From NCBI GenBank assembly GCA_946479255.1, contig CAMLFK010000056.1, forward strand, positions 1-22,016: a stretch of DNA of 22,016 nt. The letters run 5' to 3'. The DNA is from an uncultured Oxalobacteraceae bacterium. GTDB taxonomy: Bacteria; Pseudomonadota; Gammaproteobacteria; Burkholderiales; Burkholderiaceae. The notes beneath the pieces are model-generated. The model was not told the origin of the DNA and ran no database searches. It saw only the letters and a list, made by a program, of their open reading frames with translations. Positions 14,829 to 22,016 of the stretch are shown in pieces (position 1 is the first letter of the stretch; every line of letters starts with the position of its first letter). The position numbers were made by a program, and so were the translations under genes.

Positions 14829-16829
14829 ATGGCTGCCTCTCAGGAAAACCGCAATATCCAAGTCAGCACGCCGCTCGGCACCGACGTGCTGCTGTTTCAC
14901 CGCATGGCCGGCAACGACGGCATGTCGGTGCTGGGCGAATATCATCTCGACCTGTTGAGCGAAAAATCCGACCTGACCATCGCCGATGTGCTGGGCCAGA
15001 GCCTGTCGGTCACGGTCGATGTCGGCGCTGGAAAGGTGCGCGAACTGAACGGCATCGTCACGCGTTTCGTGATGACCGGGCGCGCCGGCCGTTACGCCAG
15101 CTACCAGGCCACCGTGCGGCCCTGGCTGTGGTTCCTGACCCGCTCGGCCGACTGCCGGGTGTTCCAGGAGCTCGACGCGGTCGCGATCATCAAGAAGATT
15201 TTCGAAAAATACACGCTGGCCGATTACGACCTGGCGCTGCTGTCGGCCACGCCGCCGGCCATGGATTACTGCGTACAGTACCGCGAGACCGACTTCGCTT
15301 TCGTGAGCCGGCTGATGGAACGCTTCGGCATCTACTACTACTTCCGTCACAAGGACGGACGCCACACCCTGGTACTGGCCGATTCGCCCTCGGCCCACGC
15401 GCCGGTGGTGGGGTCGGCTTCGATTCATTACTTTCCCGATCCCGCCGCCAAGGCGCGCGCGCGCGAGAGCGTGTACGACTGGCGCTCCGGCGGCGAAATC
15501 CTGTCGGACGAATACACCATGCGCGCCTTCAATTTCGAGACCCCGGCGGTCGACCTGACCGTCAAGTCGACCGTGGCGCGCAGCTACGAAGACGCGGCCC
15601 GCCATCTGGAGCTGTACGATTACCCGGGCGCCTACGTGGAGCGCGCACCCGGCGAAGCGCTGGCCAAGACCCGTATCGAATCGGTGCAGGGGGGCTATCA
15701 GACGGTCCAGGGCGGCGCCACCGCGGCGGCGCTCGCGCCGGGCGGCCTGTTCACGCTCGATGGCCACCCGCGCGCCGACCAGAATCGCGAGATGCTGGTG
15801 GTATCGGCCAGCTACCGCGTGTATTCGGACCGTTTCGAGGCCGAACTTGGCAAGCCCGACCCCAAGGCCGAGGCCAAGGCCGTGGCCAAGGCCGAGGCGC
15901 CCCTGCAGTTCGACTGCCAGTTCAGCGCCATCCCCAAGGAGGCGACCTGGCGCAGCGCGCTCAGCACGCCGCTGCCGCTGGTGCGCGGGCCACAGACCGC
16001 AATCGTGGTCGGCAAGGCCGGCGAGGAAATCTGGACCGACAAGTATGGCCGCATCAAGGTGCAGTTCCACTGGGACCGCCTGGGCGCGGACGACGAGAAG
16101 AGTTCGTGCTGGGTGCGCGTGGCGCAGGCCTGGGCCGGCAAGCGCTTCGGCCAGCTGTTCATTCCGCGCATCGGCCAGGAGGTGGTGGTCAGCTTCCTGG
16201 AAGGCGATCCGGACCAGCCGCTGGTCACTGGCTCGGTCTACAACGCCACCAATATGCCGCCGACGGCGCTGCCGGACGAGGCGGCCCGCTCGACCATCAA
16301 AACCAACACCACCAAGGGCGGCGGCGGCTTCAACGAGATCCGCCTGGACGACAAGAAGGACGCCGAGGAGATTTTTGTCCAGGCCGAGAAGGACTACAAC
16401 CGGGTGGTCAAGAACAACGACACCCTGAAGGTCGGCTTCGAGAAAAAGGACAAGGGCGACCAGACCGTCGAGATCTGCAATGACCAGAGCCTGGACGTCG
16501 GCAACGATCGCAAGATCCACGTCAAGAACGACCAGACTGTCGCTATCGACAACAACCTGACCAGCACCATCAAGGCCGATGAAAAGCATACCGTCAACGG
16601 CAACCAGACCGTCAAGATCGACGGCGACCAGGCCGTCACGGTCGGCAAGACGATCGTGATCGACGCCACCAGTTCGATCGAACTCAAGGTCGGCGGCAGC
16701 ACCATCAAGATCGAGCCGGCCAAGATCACCATCAAGTCGGCGCAGATCGCCATCGAAGCGAGCGGCATGGGAACGGTGAAGGCCGGCGGCGTCCTGACGA
16801 TCGAAGGTTCACTGGTCAAGATCAATTGA
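14829..16829 (+). CDS. vgrG: T6SS spike protein VgrG (TssI)
   Basis: VgrG trimers form the spike at the head of the Hcp tube. It is 666 residues long. The gp27-like base covers about residues 1-385 and includes VQYRETDFAFVSRLMERFGIYYYF. It is followed by the gp5 OB-fold (about 390-470) with IWTDKYGRIKVQFHWDR and the PRIGQEVVVSFLEGDPDQPL segment, then the IRLDDKKDAEE junction. The C-terminal beta-prism has gp5-type repeats (about 520-615: ...VKNDQTVAI..., ...VNGNQTVKI...) and a short TIKI-rich end. There is no added toxin domain. A short Ala/Lys linker (PKAEAKAVAKAEAP, near residue 344) comes from a GC-rich in-frame repeat. The start has no convincing Shine-Dalgarno (GAACTGACCTT before the ATG), so translation could depend on the upstream gene. 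Confidence 0.95.
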   Translation: MAASQENRNIQVSTPLGTDVLLFHRMAGNDGMSVLGEYHLDLLSEKSDLTIADVLGQSLSVTVDVGAGKVRELNGIVTRFVMTGRAGRYASYQATVRPWLWFLTRSADCRVFQELDAVAIIKKIFEKYTLADYDLALLSATPPAMDYCVQYRETDFAFVSRLMERFGIYYYFRHKDGRHTLVLADSPSAHAPVVGSASIHYFPDPAAKARARESVYDWRSGGEILSDEYTMRAFNFETPAVDLTVKSTVARSYEDAARHLELYDYPGAYVERAPGEALAKTRIESVQGGYQTVQGGATAAALAPGGLFTLDGHPRADQNREMLVVSASYRVYSDRFEAELGKPDPKAEAKAVAKAEAPLQFDCQFSAIPKEATWRSALSTPLPLVRGPQTAIVVGKAGEEIWTDKYGRIKVQFHWDRLGADDEKSSCWVRVAQAWAGKRFGQLFIPRIGQEVVVSFLEGDPDQPLVTGSVYNATNMPPTALPDEAARSTIKTNTTKGGGGFNEIRLDDKKDAEEIFVQAEKDYNRVVKNNDTLKVGFEKKDKGDQTVEICNDQSLDVGNDRKIHVKNDQTVAIDNNLTSTIKADEKHTVNGNQTVKIDGDQAVTVGKTIVIDATSSIELKVGGSTIKIEPAKITIKSAQIAIEASGMGTVKAGGVLTIEGSLVKIN

Positions 16830-16836
16830 GAACGCC

Positions 16837-17679
16837 ATGACACTACGACGACTGCTTGTTTTCGCCATGCTGGCCGGCGCTTCGCTGGCGGCCCAGGCCC
16901 AGGCCACCCTGGCCCTGGCCGAGCAGCCGGTGCGGCTGATCCGCGGCGCCACGCTCTACAAGGGGATCAACGGCAGCGCTGTGCAAAAGGACGACATTAT
17001 CGAAACCGGCGCGGCCAGCGTGCAGATCGAAGCCGGCAAGAACACCATCGTCGCGCTGGGGCCGAACACCAGGCTATACGTCCTGAGCCTGGCCACAGAC
17101 GATAAGTCGGCCACCGAAGTGGCGCTGATGCAGGGCTGGATCAAAGTGCTGTCCGCCACCCCGAAACGCGCCCTGGTGCTGACGCGCTCCATGCAGATCA
17201 CCTTGCCGCTTGGTGCCACCATCGTGCAGAGCAAGGCCGGCAAGGACGCGCTTTTCGCCGAGGAAGGCGCGCAGCAGGCCGCGCGCATCGACGACAAGGG
17301 CAGGGCCGGCGCGCCGCTCAAGCTCACCGCCGAGCAGTTTGCTTACCCGGATCCAGCCAAGCCGGTGCTGCTGGCCGGGCGGCCGACGCGCGAGTTCCTG
17401 GCCGAGATGCCGCGCCATTTCCGCGACCGGCTGGTGCCGGCGCCGGCGGTACCCAAGGCCGGCAAAGTTGCCCCGGTCAAGGAACGCGAGGTGAACTTCG
17501 AGGATGTCGACGCATGGCTGCTTAGCTCTCTCCCGGTGCGCAAGAATTTCGTCAACCGCTTCAAGCCGCGCCTGTCGGACCCGGAGTTTCGCAAGCAGCT
17601 GGACCAGGCCATGGGGCACACGATCGAATGGAAGTTCCTGCTGCGCCCTTCGGTGACGCATGGTTCGACCATTTACTGA
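16837..17679 (+). CDS. Exported FecR-like domain protein of unknown function
   Basis: A 280-residue protein with a clear Sec signal peptide (RR at 4-5, hydrophobic core to about 19, AQA before a likely cleavage after residue 23). It should be periplasmic. Residues about 30-105 match the FecR-like fold pattern: VRLIRGATLYKG, KDDIIETGAASVQIE, LGPNTRLYVLSL and EVALMQGWIKVLS, as in sigma/anti-sigma-type FecR domains and related peptidoglycan-associated modules. The C-terminal half (about 180-280) is unrecognised, with charged helices and AWLLSSLPVRKNFVNRFKPRLS. It starts seven bases after vgrG and is probably co-transcribed. It could be an immunity protein for a periplasm-acting effector such as the lipase, or part of the sensor set encoded downstream. 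Neither can be decided from sequence. Confidence 0.7.
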   Translation: MTLRRLLVFAMLAGASLAAQAQATLALAEQPVRLIRGATLYKGINGSAVQKDDIIETGAASVQIEAGKNTIVALGPNTRLYVLSLATDDKSATEVALMQGWIKVLSATPKRALVLTRSMQITLPLGATIVQSKAGKDALFAEEGAQQAARIDDKGRAGAPLKLTAEQFAYPDPAKPVLLAGRPTREFLAEMPRHFRDRLVPAPAVPKAGKVAPVKEREVNFEDVDAWLLSSLPVRKNFVNRFKPRLSDPEFRKQLDQAMGHTIEWKFLLRPSVTHGSTIY

Positions 17680-17715
17680 CCCCGGCACTCACTAAAACAT
17701 CTGTAGGAGAATCAC

Positions 17716-18594
17716 ATGAAGCTTTCGATCGCCGCCAAGTTCAACCTGGTGTTCGTTTCTATTTTTGCGGTCGGCTTTCTCGCCGCCGGCGTTGTCGCCG
17801 ACGACCTGCTCAAGAAGAATGCGCGTGAAGAGACGCTGCAAAACGCCCGCCTGTTGCTGGAAGCGGCCAAGAGCGTGCGCGGATACACAGCCAAGCAGAT
17901 CGCGCCTCTGTTGAAGAACCAGATGAAGTTCGAGTTCCACCCGCAGTCGGTGCCCTCGTACTCGGCGGTAGAAAGCCTGAACACGATTTTCAAGTCGTTT
18001 CCGCACTTCTCGTACAAGGAAGCCACGCTCAACCCGACCAACCCGCGCGACAAGGCTTCGGACTGGGAAGTGGACGTGGTGAACAAGCTGCGCCAGCAGA
18101 GCGACTTGAAGGAGTTTTCGGGCGAGCGCGATACGCCGGGCGGGCGCACCCTGTACATCGCCCAGCCGCTGCAAATCAAGGATCCGGCCTGCCTGGGATG
18201 CCACAGTACTCCGGGCGCGGCGCCGCAGACCATGATCGATATTTATGGTCCTAACAACGGCTTTGGCTGGAAGCTGAACGAAGTGATCGGTGCGCAGGTG
18301 ATTTCGGTGCCGATGGCGGTGCCGATGCAGCGTGCCAACGACATCTTCAAAACCTTCATGTTCTCGCTGTTCGGTGTGTTCCTGGTGGTCTTTATCGCCC
18401 TGAATGTCATGGTGCACATGTTCGTCACCCGCCGCATCCGCCACCTGGCCCACATCGCCGATGAAGTCAGCATGGGCAAATTCGAAGCCGGCGACATCAA
18501 CACCAAGGGTAATGACGAAATCAGTGCGCTGGGCCGCTCGTTCAACCGTATGCGTACCAGCCTGGCAAGCGCGCTAAAAATGCTGGAAGAATGA
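17716..18594 (+). CDS. Membrane DUF3365 c-type haem-binding protein with HAMP domain
   Basis: A 292-residue inner-membrane sensor-like protein. It has TM1 at about 8-28, a periplasmic domain (about 29-210) of the DUF3365 (Tll0287-like) family carrying the haem attachment motif CLGCH (Cys159, Cys162, His163), TM2 at about 211-235 and a cytoplasmic HAMP linker (about 236-288) that ends the protein without a kinase, cyclase or methyl-accepting domain. Covalent haem binding on the periplasmic side is expected from the CxxCH motif. AGGAG (17706-17710) supports the ATG at 17716. Five bases separate its stop from the kinase start, so the two are almost certainly co-expressed. I infer that it passes a redox, gas or other haem signal to the kinase. 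Confidence 0.85.
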   Translation: MKLSIAAKFNLVFVSIFAVGFLAAGVVADDLLKKNAREETLQNARLLLEAAKSVRGYTAKQIAPLLKNQMKFEFHPQSVPSYSAVESLNTIFKSFPHFSYKEATLNPTNPRDKASDWEVDVVNKLRQQSDLKEFSGERDTPGGRTLYIAQPLQIKDPACLGCHSTPGAAPQTMIDIYGPNNGFGWKLNEVIGAQVISVPMAVPMQRANDIFKTFMFSLFGVFLVVFIALNVMVHMFVTRRIRHLAHIADEVSMGKFEAGDINTKGNDEISALGRSFNRMRTSLASALKMLEE

Positions 18595-18598
18595 TTAA

Positions 18599-20083
18599 AT
18601 GATCGAAAAGATTGGGAAGTACCGCATCGATGGCGTGCTCGGTTCCGGCGCCATGGGTGTGGTGTACAAGGCGTACGACGCCAACATCGCGCGCGTGGTG
18701 GCGCTCAAGACCATTCGCCGCGAGCTGCTGGACGGCTTGCAGGAACAGGAACTGGTAGCGCGCTTCAAGAACGAGGCGCAGGCTTCCGGCCGCCTGGTTC
18801 ATCCGAACATCGTTGCGGTCTACGACTTCGGCGAACTCGAAGACAACACCTACATCGCCATGGAGTTCGTCGACGGCACGCCGCTGAACGCTTTCCTGGT
18901 CAAGGATGTGCCGATGGACCTGGCCGCCTGCATCACCTGCATGACGCAGTTGCTGCGCGCGCTCGACTACGCGCATGTGCGCGGGGTGGTCCACCGCGAC
19001 ATCAAGCCGGCCAACATCCTCATCACCGGCGACGCCCAGGTCAAGATCACCGACTTCGGCATTGCCAAGATCGAATCCTCGACCCTGACCCAGGTCGGCG
19101 CCGTGATTGGCACGCCAAGCTACATGTCGCCCGAGCAGTTCAGGGGGGAGAGCGTGGACGGACGCTCCGACATCTTCGCGGTCGGGATCGTGCTGTACCA
19201 GATGCTGACCGGGGTGCGGCCCTTCACCGGCGCGGCATCGGCCGTCATGCACCAGATTATCAACGAGACGCCGCTCAATCCGAGCGAGCGCCAGCCCACA
19301 CTGCATCCCGCTTTCGATGCGGTGGTGCAGAAGGCCATGGCCAAGAAGCTCGATGAACGTTATCCGTCCGCGCTGGCCTTCCTGGAGGCCTTGACCGCCG
19401 CCCACCTGCAGCACAACGGCGGCGTGGCCGTCACCGAGGAAGACAACGAACGCACCGTGCTGGCATTCCAGCGCCCCGCGCGCCCGGTAAGCCCGGTGGC
19501 CCCAGTCAGCCCGGCGCTGCAAAGCGGCAGCGCGCCGTCCCAGGCATCCGGTGTATCCACCGGTGCGGTCAGCGGCCTGACCGCCAGCGCGCCGCCATGG
19601 CTGACCGACCTGGCGCCCGACCTGCTGGTGGCGCTGTCCACGCAGATCGGGCCGGTCGCCAAGCTGGTGCTCAAGAACGCCGCCAAGGAAGCGATCGACC
19701 TTGATGACCTGTGCAAACGCCTGCTCCCGCATATCAGCTCGGACCAGGGGCGCGACCAGTTCCAGAACGACCTGAAGGACATCAAGAAGAAGCACGGTCT
19801 GTCGACCCTGGCCACGACCGGCATGCGCAATCCGCCCACCGGCCCGGTGGGCACACAGCTGAGCGGTTTGACCAACCTGCCGACCATGCTGCAACTGAGT
19901 CCCGAACTGATGGACAAGGCGCAGCACACGCTGGCGACGTACATCGGCCCGATCGCCAAGGTGATGGTCAAGCGGGCCTCCAAACTGACCAGCAACGCCG
20001 GCGAGTTTTACCGCCTGCTGGCCGAGAATATGCCCAATGAAGAAGAGCGCGAGCGCTTCTTGAAAGAGGTCGGCGGGGCTTGA
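18599..20083 (+). CDS. Soluble Ser/Thr protein kinase with duplicated C-terminal domain (PpkA-like)
   Basis: A Hanks-type Ser/Thr kinase, 494 residues long. The kinase domain is about 8-268: GSGAMG loop (15-20), VALK lysine (Lys37), Glu59 in helix C, HRDIKPAN (132-139, Asp134 catalytic), DFG (152-154), and GTPSYMSPEQ (171-180) in the activation segment. All catalytic residues are present. A Pro/Ala/Ser linker (about 285-335) follows, then two similar helical units at about 336-400 and 432-493, sharing IGP(V/I)AK followed by (L/M)VK. No transmembrane segment or periplasmic domain is visible, unlike P. aeruginosa PpkA, so the name is used only by role. With the adjacent FHA protein gene it fits the T6SS threonine-phosphorylation pathway. 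No phosphatase gene is seen in the window. Confidence 0.9.
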   Translation: MIEKIGKYRIDGVLGSGAMGVVYKAYDANIARVVALKTIRRELLDGLQEQELVARFKNEAQASGRLVHPNIVAVYDFGELEDNTYIAMEFVDGTPLNAFLVKDVPMDLAACITCMTQLLRALDYAHVRGVVHRDIKPANILITGDAQVKITDFGIAKIESSTLTQVGAVIGTPSYMSPEQFRGESVDGRSDIFAVGIVLYQMLTGVRPFTGAASAVMHQIINETPLNPSERQPTLHPAFDAVVQKAMAKKLDERYPSALAFLEALTAAHLQHNGGVAVTEEDNERTVLAFQRPARPVSPVAPVSPALQSGSAPSQASGVSTGAVSGLTASAPPWLTDLAPDLLVALSTQIGPVAKLVLKNAAKEAIDLDDLCKRLLPHISSDQGRDQFQNDLKDIKKKHGLSTLATTGMRNPPTGPVGTQLSGLTNLPTMLQLSPELMDKAQHTLATYIGPIAKVMVKRASKLTSNAGEFYRLLAENMPNEEERERFLKEVGGA

Positions 20084-20090
20084 GCCCAGC

Positions 20091-20119
20091 TTGGATTTAC
20101 GATGATGCAACGGTATAAT
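20091..20119 (+). promoter_or_regulatory. Sigma70-type promoter upstream of tagH
   Basis: TTGGAT (20091-20096) and a perfect TATAAT (20114-20119) are separated by exactly 17 bp. The -35 box matches the consensus at three of six positions. A start near 20126 is predicted. TGCAA(T) occurs three times around it (20106-20110, 20124-20129 and 20136-20141); two of these lie in CCTGCAAT direct repeats 12 bp apart. These could be an operator. The promoter begins 8 bp after the kinase stop and would separate tagH-tssK from the upstream genes. Confidence 0.6.
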
Positions 20120-20208
20120 CACCTGCAATTCAGCCTGCAATATCGCGGGGCGCAATCCCGGCGGCGGCGCTTCCGATCCGCAAGCATCACCCTTACGGTA
20201 GGACTCCG

Positions 20209-21642
20209 ATGCCAATCACTCTGAGCGTTCATACGTACCGCAACGAAGCGCTGCCGCAGGCGCTGTTCCGGCGCTTCGACCGCCTTGGCGGTGCGCTCGG
20301 GCGCGCGGTCGGCAACGACCTGGTGCTCGACGACCCCACCAAATACATTTCGCGCCAGCATGCGCGCATCGACTTCCGTGACGGCGCCTACTTCCTGCTC
20401 GACGTCGGCAGCAATCCGAGCATGGTCAACGACCGTCCGGTGGGGGCCGGCCGCCAGGTGCAGCTTAACGACGGTGACCGGATCAGCATCGGCGACTACC
20501 TGCTGGTGGCCAGCGTGGAGTCCGAAGCCGCCCCGGTACTGCCGCCGTCCCCCCTGCAAGTCGACCCCACGCCGCCACTGCGCGCATCGGCCCCGCCGCC
20601 CATGCCGGTCAGCCCTGACGACTCGCTGGCCGGCGCCAGCATCCTGGATGTGGGCGGCGATCCGCTCAATCCAAATTTCGATCCGCTCGGCCTGAACCTG
20701 TTCGGTACGCAGCCGGCCCCGGGGCCGACGACCCCGGCCTACCGTGGCGCCGAGAGCGACCATGTGCCGCCGCAGATGGCGGCGTTTCATGTGCCGACTC
20801 CAGCCCCGGCGCCGCGTCCCGCGCAGGGACCCGCCATGGCGATCCCCGACGACTACGATCCGCTGGCGGACTTCCTGCCGCCGCGCGTCAATGCCGCGCC
20901 ACCGGCGCCGCCTGCGCCCGAACCGGAGCCCGCCGATGCGCCCACGGTGATGATCCGCGCGCCACAGCCCGCACCACCTCCGGCGCCGGCCCCTACGCCT
21001 GCGCCGCGGCCGGTGGCAGCAGCGGCAGCGTCATCGAGCACGGCCGCCGCCGACAATCCGGTAATCCAGGCGCTCATGCGCGGCATGGGCCTGGACGATC
21101 TGAACACCAGGCGCAGCGCCGAGGAAGTGGCCGAACTGGCAGGCGCCATGCTGCGCGAAGCCACCGGCGGCACCATGAGCGTGCTGCTGGCGCGCGCCAT
21201 GACCAAGCGCGAGAGCCGCCTGGACATGACCATGATTTCGTCGCAGGCCAACAACCCGCTCAAATTCTTCCCTGACGCCGACAGTGCGCTGATGCAGATG
21301 ATGACCGGGACCATGCCGGGCTACATGGCACCGCAGCGCGCCTTCGGCAACGCCTTCGACGACCTCAAGGCGCACGAACTGGCAATCATGGCCGGCATGC
21401 GCGCAGCACTCTCCGGAGTGCTCAAACGCTTCGACCCGCAGGCCATCGAAGCGCGCCTGCAGGAGCCGACCGTGATGGACAAGGTGCTGGCATCGAACCG
21501 CAAGGCCAAGATGTGGGACCGCATGGTCGAGCTTTACGGGCAGCTCGCGACTGAGGCTGACGACGACTTCCAGCGCCTGTTTGGCGAAGCCTTCGGTGTA
21601 GCGTACGAAGAACAGGTACAGCGGCTGCGTCAGAAGCGCTGA
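20209..21642 (+). CDS. tagH: T6SS-associated FHA domain protein TagH (ImpI/Fha)
   Basis: A 477-residue cytoplasmic regulator. The N-terminal FHA domain (about 5-105) binds phosphothreonine: Gly31-Arg32 (GR), Ser48-Arg49-Gln50-His51 (SRQH), GSNPSMVN with Asn69 and Asn74, and the LNDGDRISIGDYLL strand are all present. A long Pro/Ala-rich disordered linker covers about 106-270. The C-terminal ImpI/VasC domain (about 280-470) includes NPVIQALMRGMGL, NNPLKFFPDADSALMQMM and a RAFGNAFDDLKAHELAIMAGMRAAL helix. Its FHA domain would bind targets phosphorylated by the kinase encoded upstream and promote T6SS assembly. The start at 20209 has AGGA (20200-20203). tssK starts 43 bp after the stop. Confidence 0.93.
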   Translation: MPITLSVHTYRNEALPQALFRRFDRLGGALGRAVGNDLVLDDPTKYISRQHARIDFRDGAYFLLDVGSNPSMVNDRPVGAGRQVQLNDGDRISIGDYLLVASVESEAAPVLPPSPLQVDPTPPLRASAPPPMPVSPDDSLAGASILDVGGDPLNPNFDPLGLNLFGTQPAPGPTTPAYRGAESDHVPPQMAAFHVPTPAPAPRPAQGPAMAIPDDYDPLADFLPPRVNAAPPAPPAPEPEPADAPTVMIRAPQPAPPPAPAPTPAPRPVAAAAASSSTAAADNPVIQALMRGMGLDDLNTRRSAEEVAELAGAMLREATGGTMSVLLARAMTKRESRLDMTMISSQANNPLKFFPDADSALMQMMTGTMPGYMAPQRAFGNAFDDLKAHELAIMAGMRAALSGVLKRFDPQAIEARLQEPTVMDKVLASNRKAKMWDRMVELYGQLATEADDDFQRLFGEAFGVAYEEQVQRLRQKR

Positions 21643-21685
21643 GCCGTCACCATTCGAATCAAAAAACTTAAATTGGCGGGACACG

Positions 21686-22016
21686 ATGTCTTGGAATAGT
21701 AAAGTGGTCTGGTCTGAGGGCATGCTCTTGCAGCCCCAGCATCTGCAGCAGCACGATCGCTATCTGCACAGCGTGCTGGAAACCCGCGTGGCCGGCGTGC
21801 GCGCCTATGCCTGGGGCTTTTCAAAACTGGTGATCGACGAGCAGCTGCTCGCGCAGGGCAAGCTGGCGCTGCTGGCCTGCACCGCCGTGCTCCCTGACGG
21901 CACCACGCTCAACCTGCCGCAGGACGACGCGCTGCCCGAGCCGCTCAACATCCCCGAAGACGCGCGCGACGCGCTGATCGTGCTGGCGCTGCCGCTGCGC
22001 CGCATGGGCATCGCCG
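21686..22016 (+). CDS. tssK: T6SS baseplate subunit TssK (3' partial)
   Basis: Only the first 110 codons are in the window. The N-terminus MSWNSKVVWSEGMLLQPQHL and the following QQHDRYL are the signature opening of TssK (ImpJ/VasE). TssK links the TssE/F/G baseplate to the TssJLM membrane complex. GGCGGG (21675-21680) precedes the ATG at 21686. The frame stays open to the window edge and would normally continue to about 440-450 residues. The gene follows tagH and probably shares its promoter. Confidence 0.93.
   Translation, partial: MSWNSKVVWSEGMLLQPQHLQQHDRYLHSVLETRVAGVRAYAWGFSKLVIDEQLLAQGKLALLACTAVLPDGTTLNLPQDDALPEPLNIPEDARDALIVLALPLRRMGIA

Noticed and set aside
14829..16829. VgrG as an evolved (toxin-bearing) spike protein.
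   Set aside because: The C-terminal part is only the gp5-type beta-prism with a short TIKI-rich end. No extra catalytic domain is present.
1..22016. CRISPR arrays, tRNA or rRNA genes, insertion sequences, integrase or attachment sites.
   Set aside because: None could be supported. The spacers are short, and no regularly spaced repeats, transposase ORF or tRNA-like fold was seen.

Overview
The window is most of a type VI secretion system (T6SS) locus. It comes from a GC-rich proteobacterium, most likely a betaproteobacterium of the Burkholderiales (Oxalobacteraceae/Massilia-like). That placement is inferred from the high GC content, the gene order and protein similarity recalled from memory; no search was run. 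All genes supported here lie on the + strand.

Layout. (1) Positions 1-1852 hold two genes that are probably not part of the secretion machine: the 3' part of an FtsH-like AAA+/zinc-metalloprotease, and a small DUF2007 protein whose ribosome binding site lies inside a long inverted repeat. (2) Positions 1853-2106 are an AT-rich regulatory gap. (3) Positions 2107-12941 hold the structural block tssA-tssB-tssC-hcp-tagJ-tssE-tssF-tssG-tssH(clpV). It encodes the sheath, tube, baseplate and sheath recycler. The spacers around tssC and hcp contain strong hairpins. (4) Positions 12963-16829 are an effector/spike island: a class 3 lipase, a papain-like (C39/C70-type) cysteine protease, a DUF4280 PAAR-like tip protein and VgrG. 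(5) Positions 16837-20083 encode an exported FecR-like protein, a membrane c-type-heme (DUF3365)-HAMP protein and a soluble Ser/Thr kinase with a duplicated C-terminal domain. (6) A sigma70-type promoter at 20091-20119 precedes tagH (FHA protein) and tssK, which runs off the window. tssJ, tssL and tssM are not in the window and probably lie to the right. No pppA phosphatase is seen.

How the genes work together (family knowledge plus inference). TssA and the TssE/F/G/K baseplate nucleate a TssB/C sheath around an Hcp tube. The tube is tipped by VgrG and the DUF4280 protein, and ClpV recycles the contracted sheath. The lipase and protease are the probable cargo. The kinase and the FHA protein resemble the PpkA/Fha threonine-phosphorylation switch of T6SS. 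Here the kinase has no membrane segment, and the gene immediately upstream encodes a periplasmic haem domain linked to a HAMP domain. This suggests a split sensor/kinase arrangement.

The most unusual features are: (a) a 21-bp near-copy of the 3' end of clpV lying after the lipase gene, which looks like a scar of effector-cassette insertion; (b) the haem-HAMP / soluble-kinase / FHA module; (c) the inverted repeat over the DUF2007 start; and (d) two effector-like genes with no obvious immunity gene beside them.
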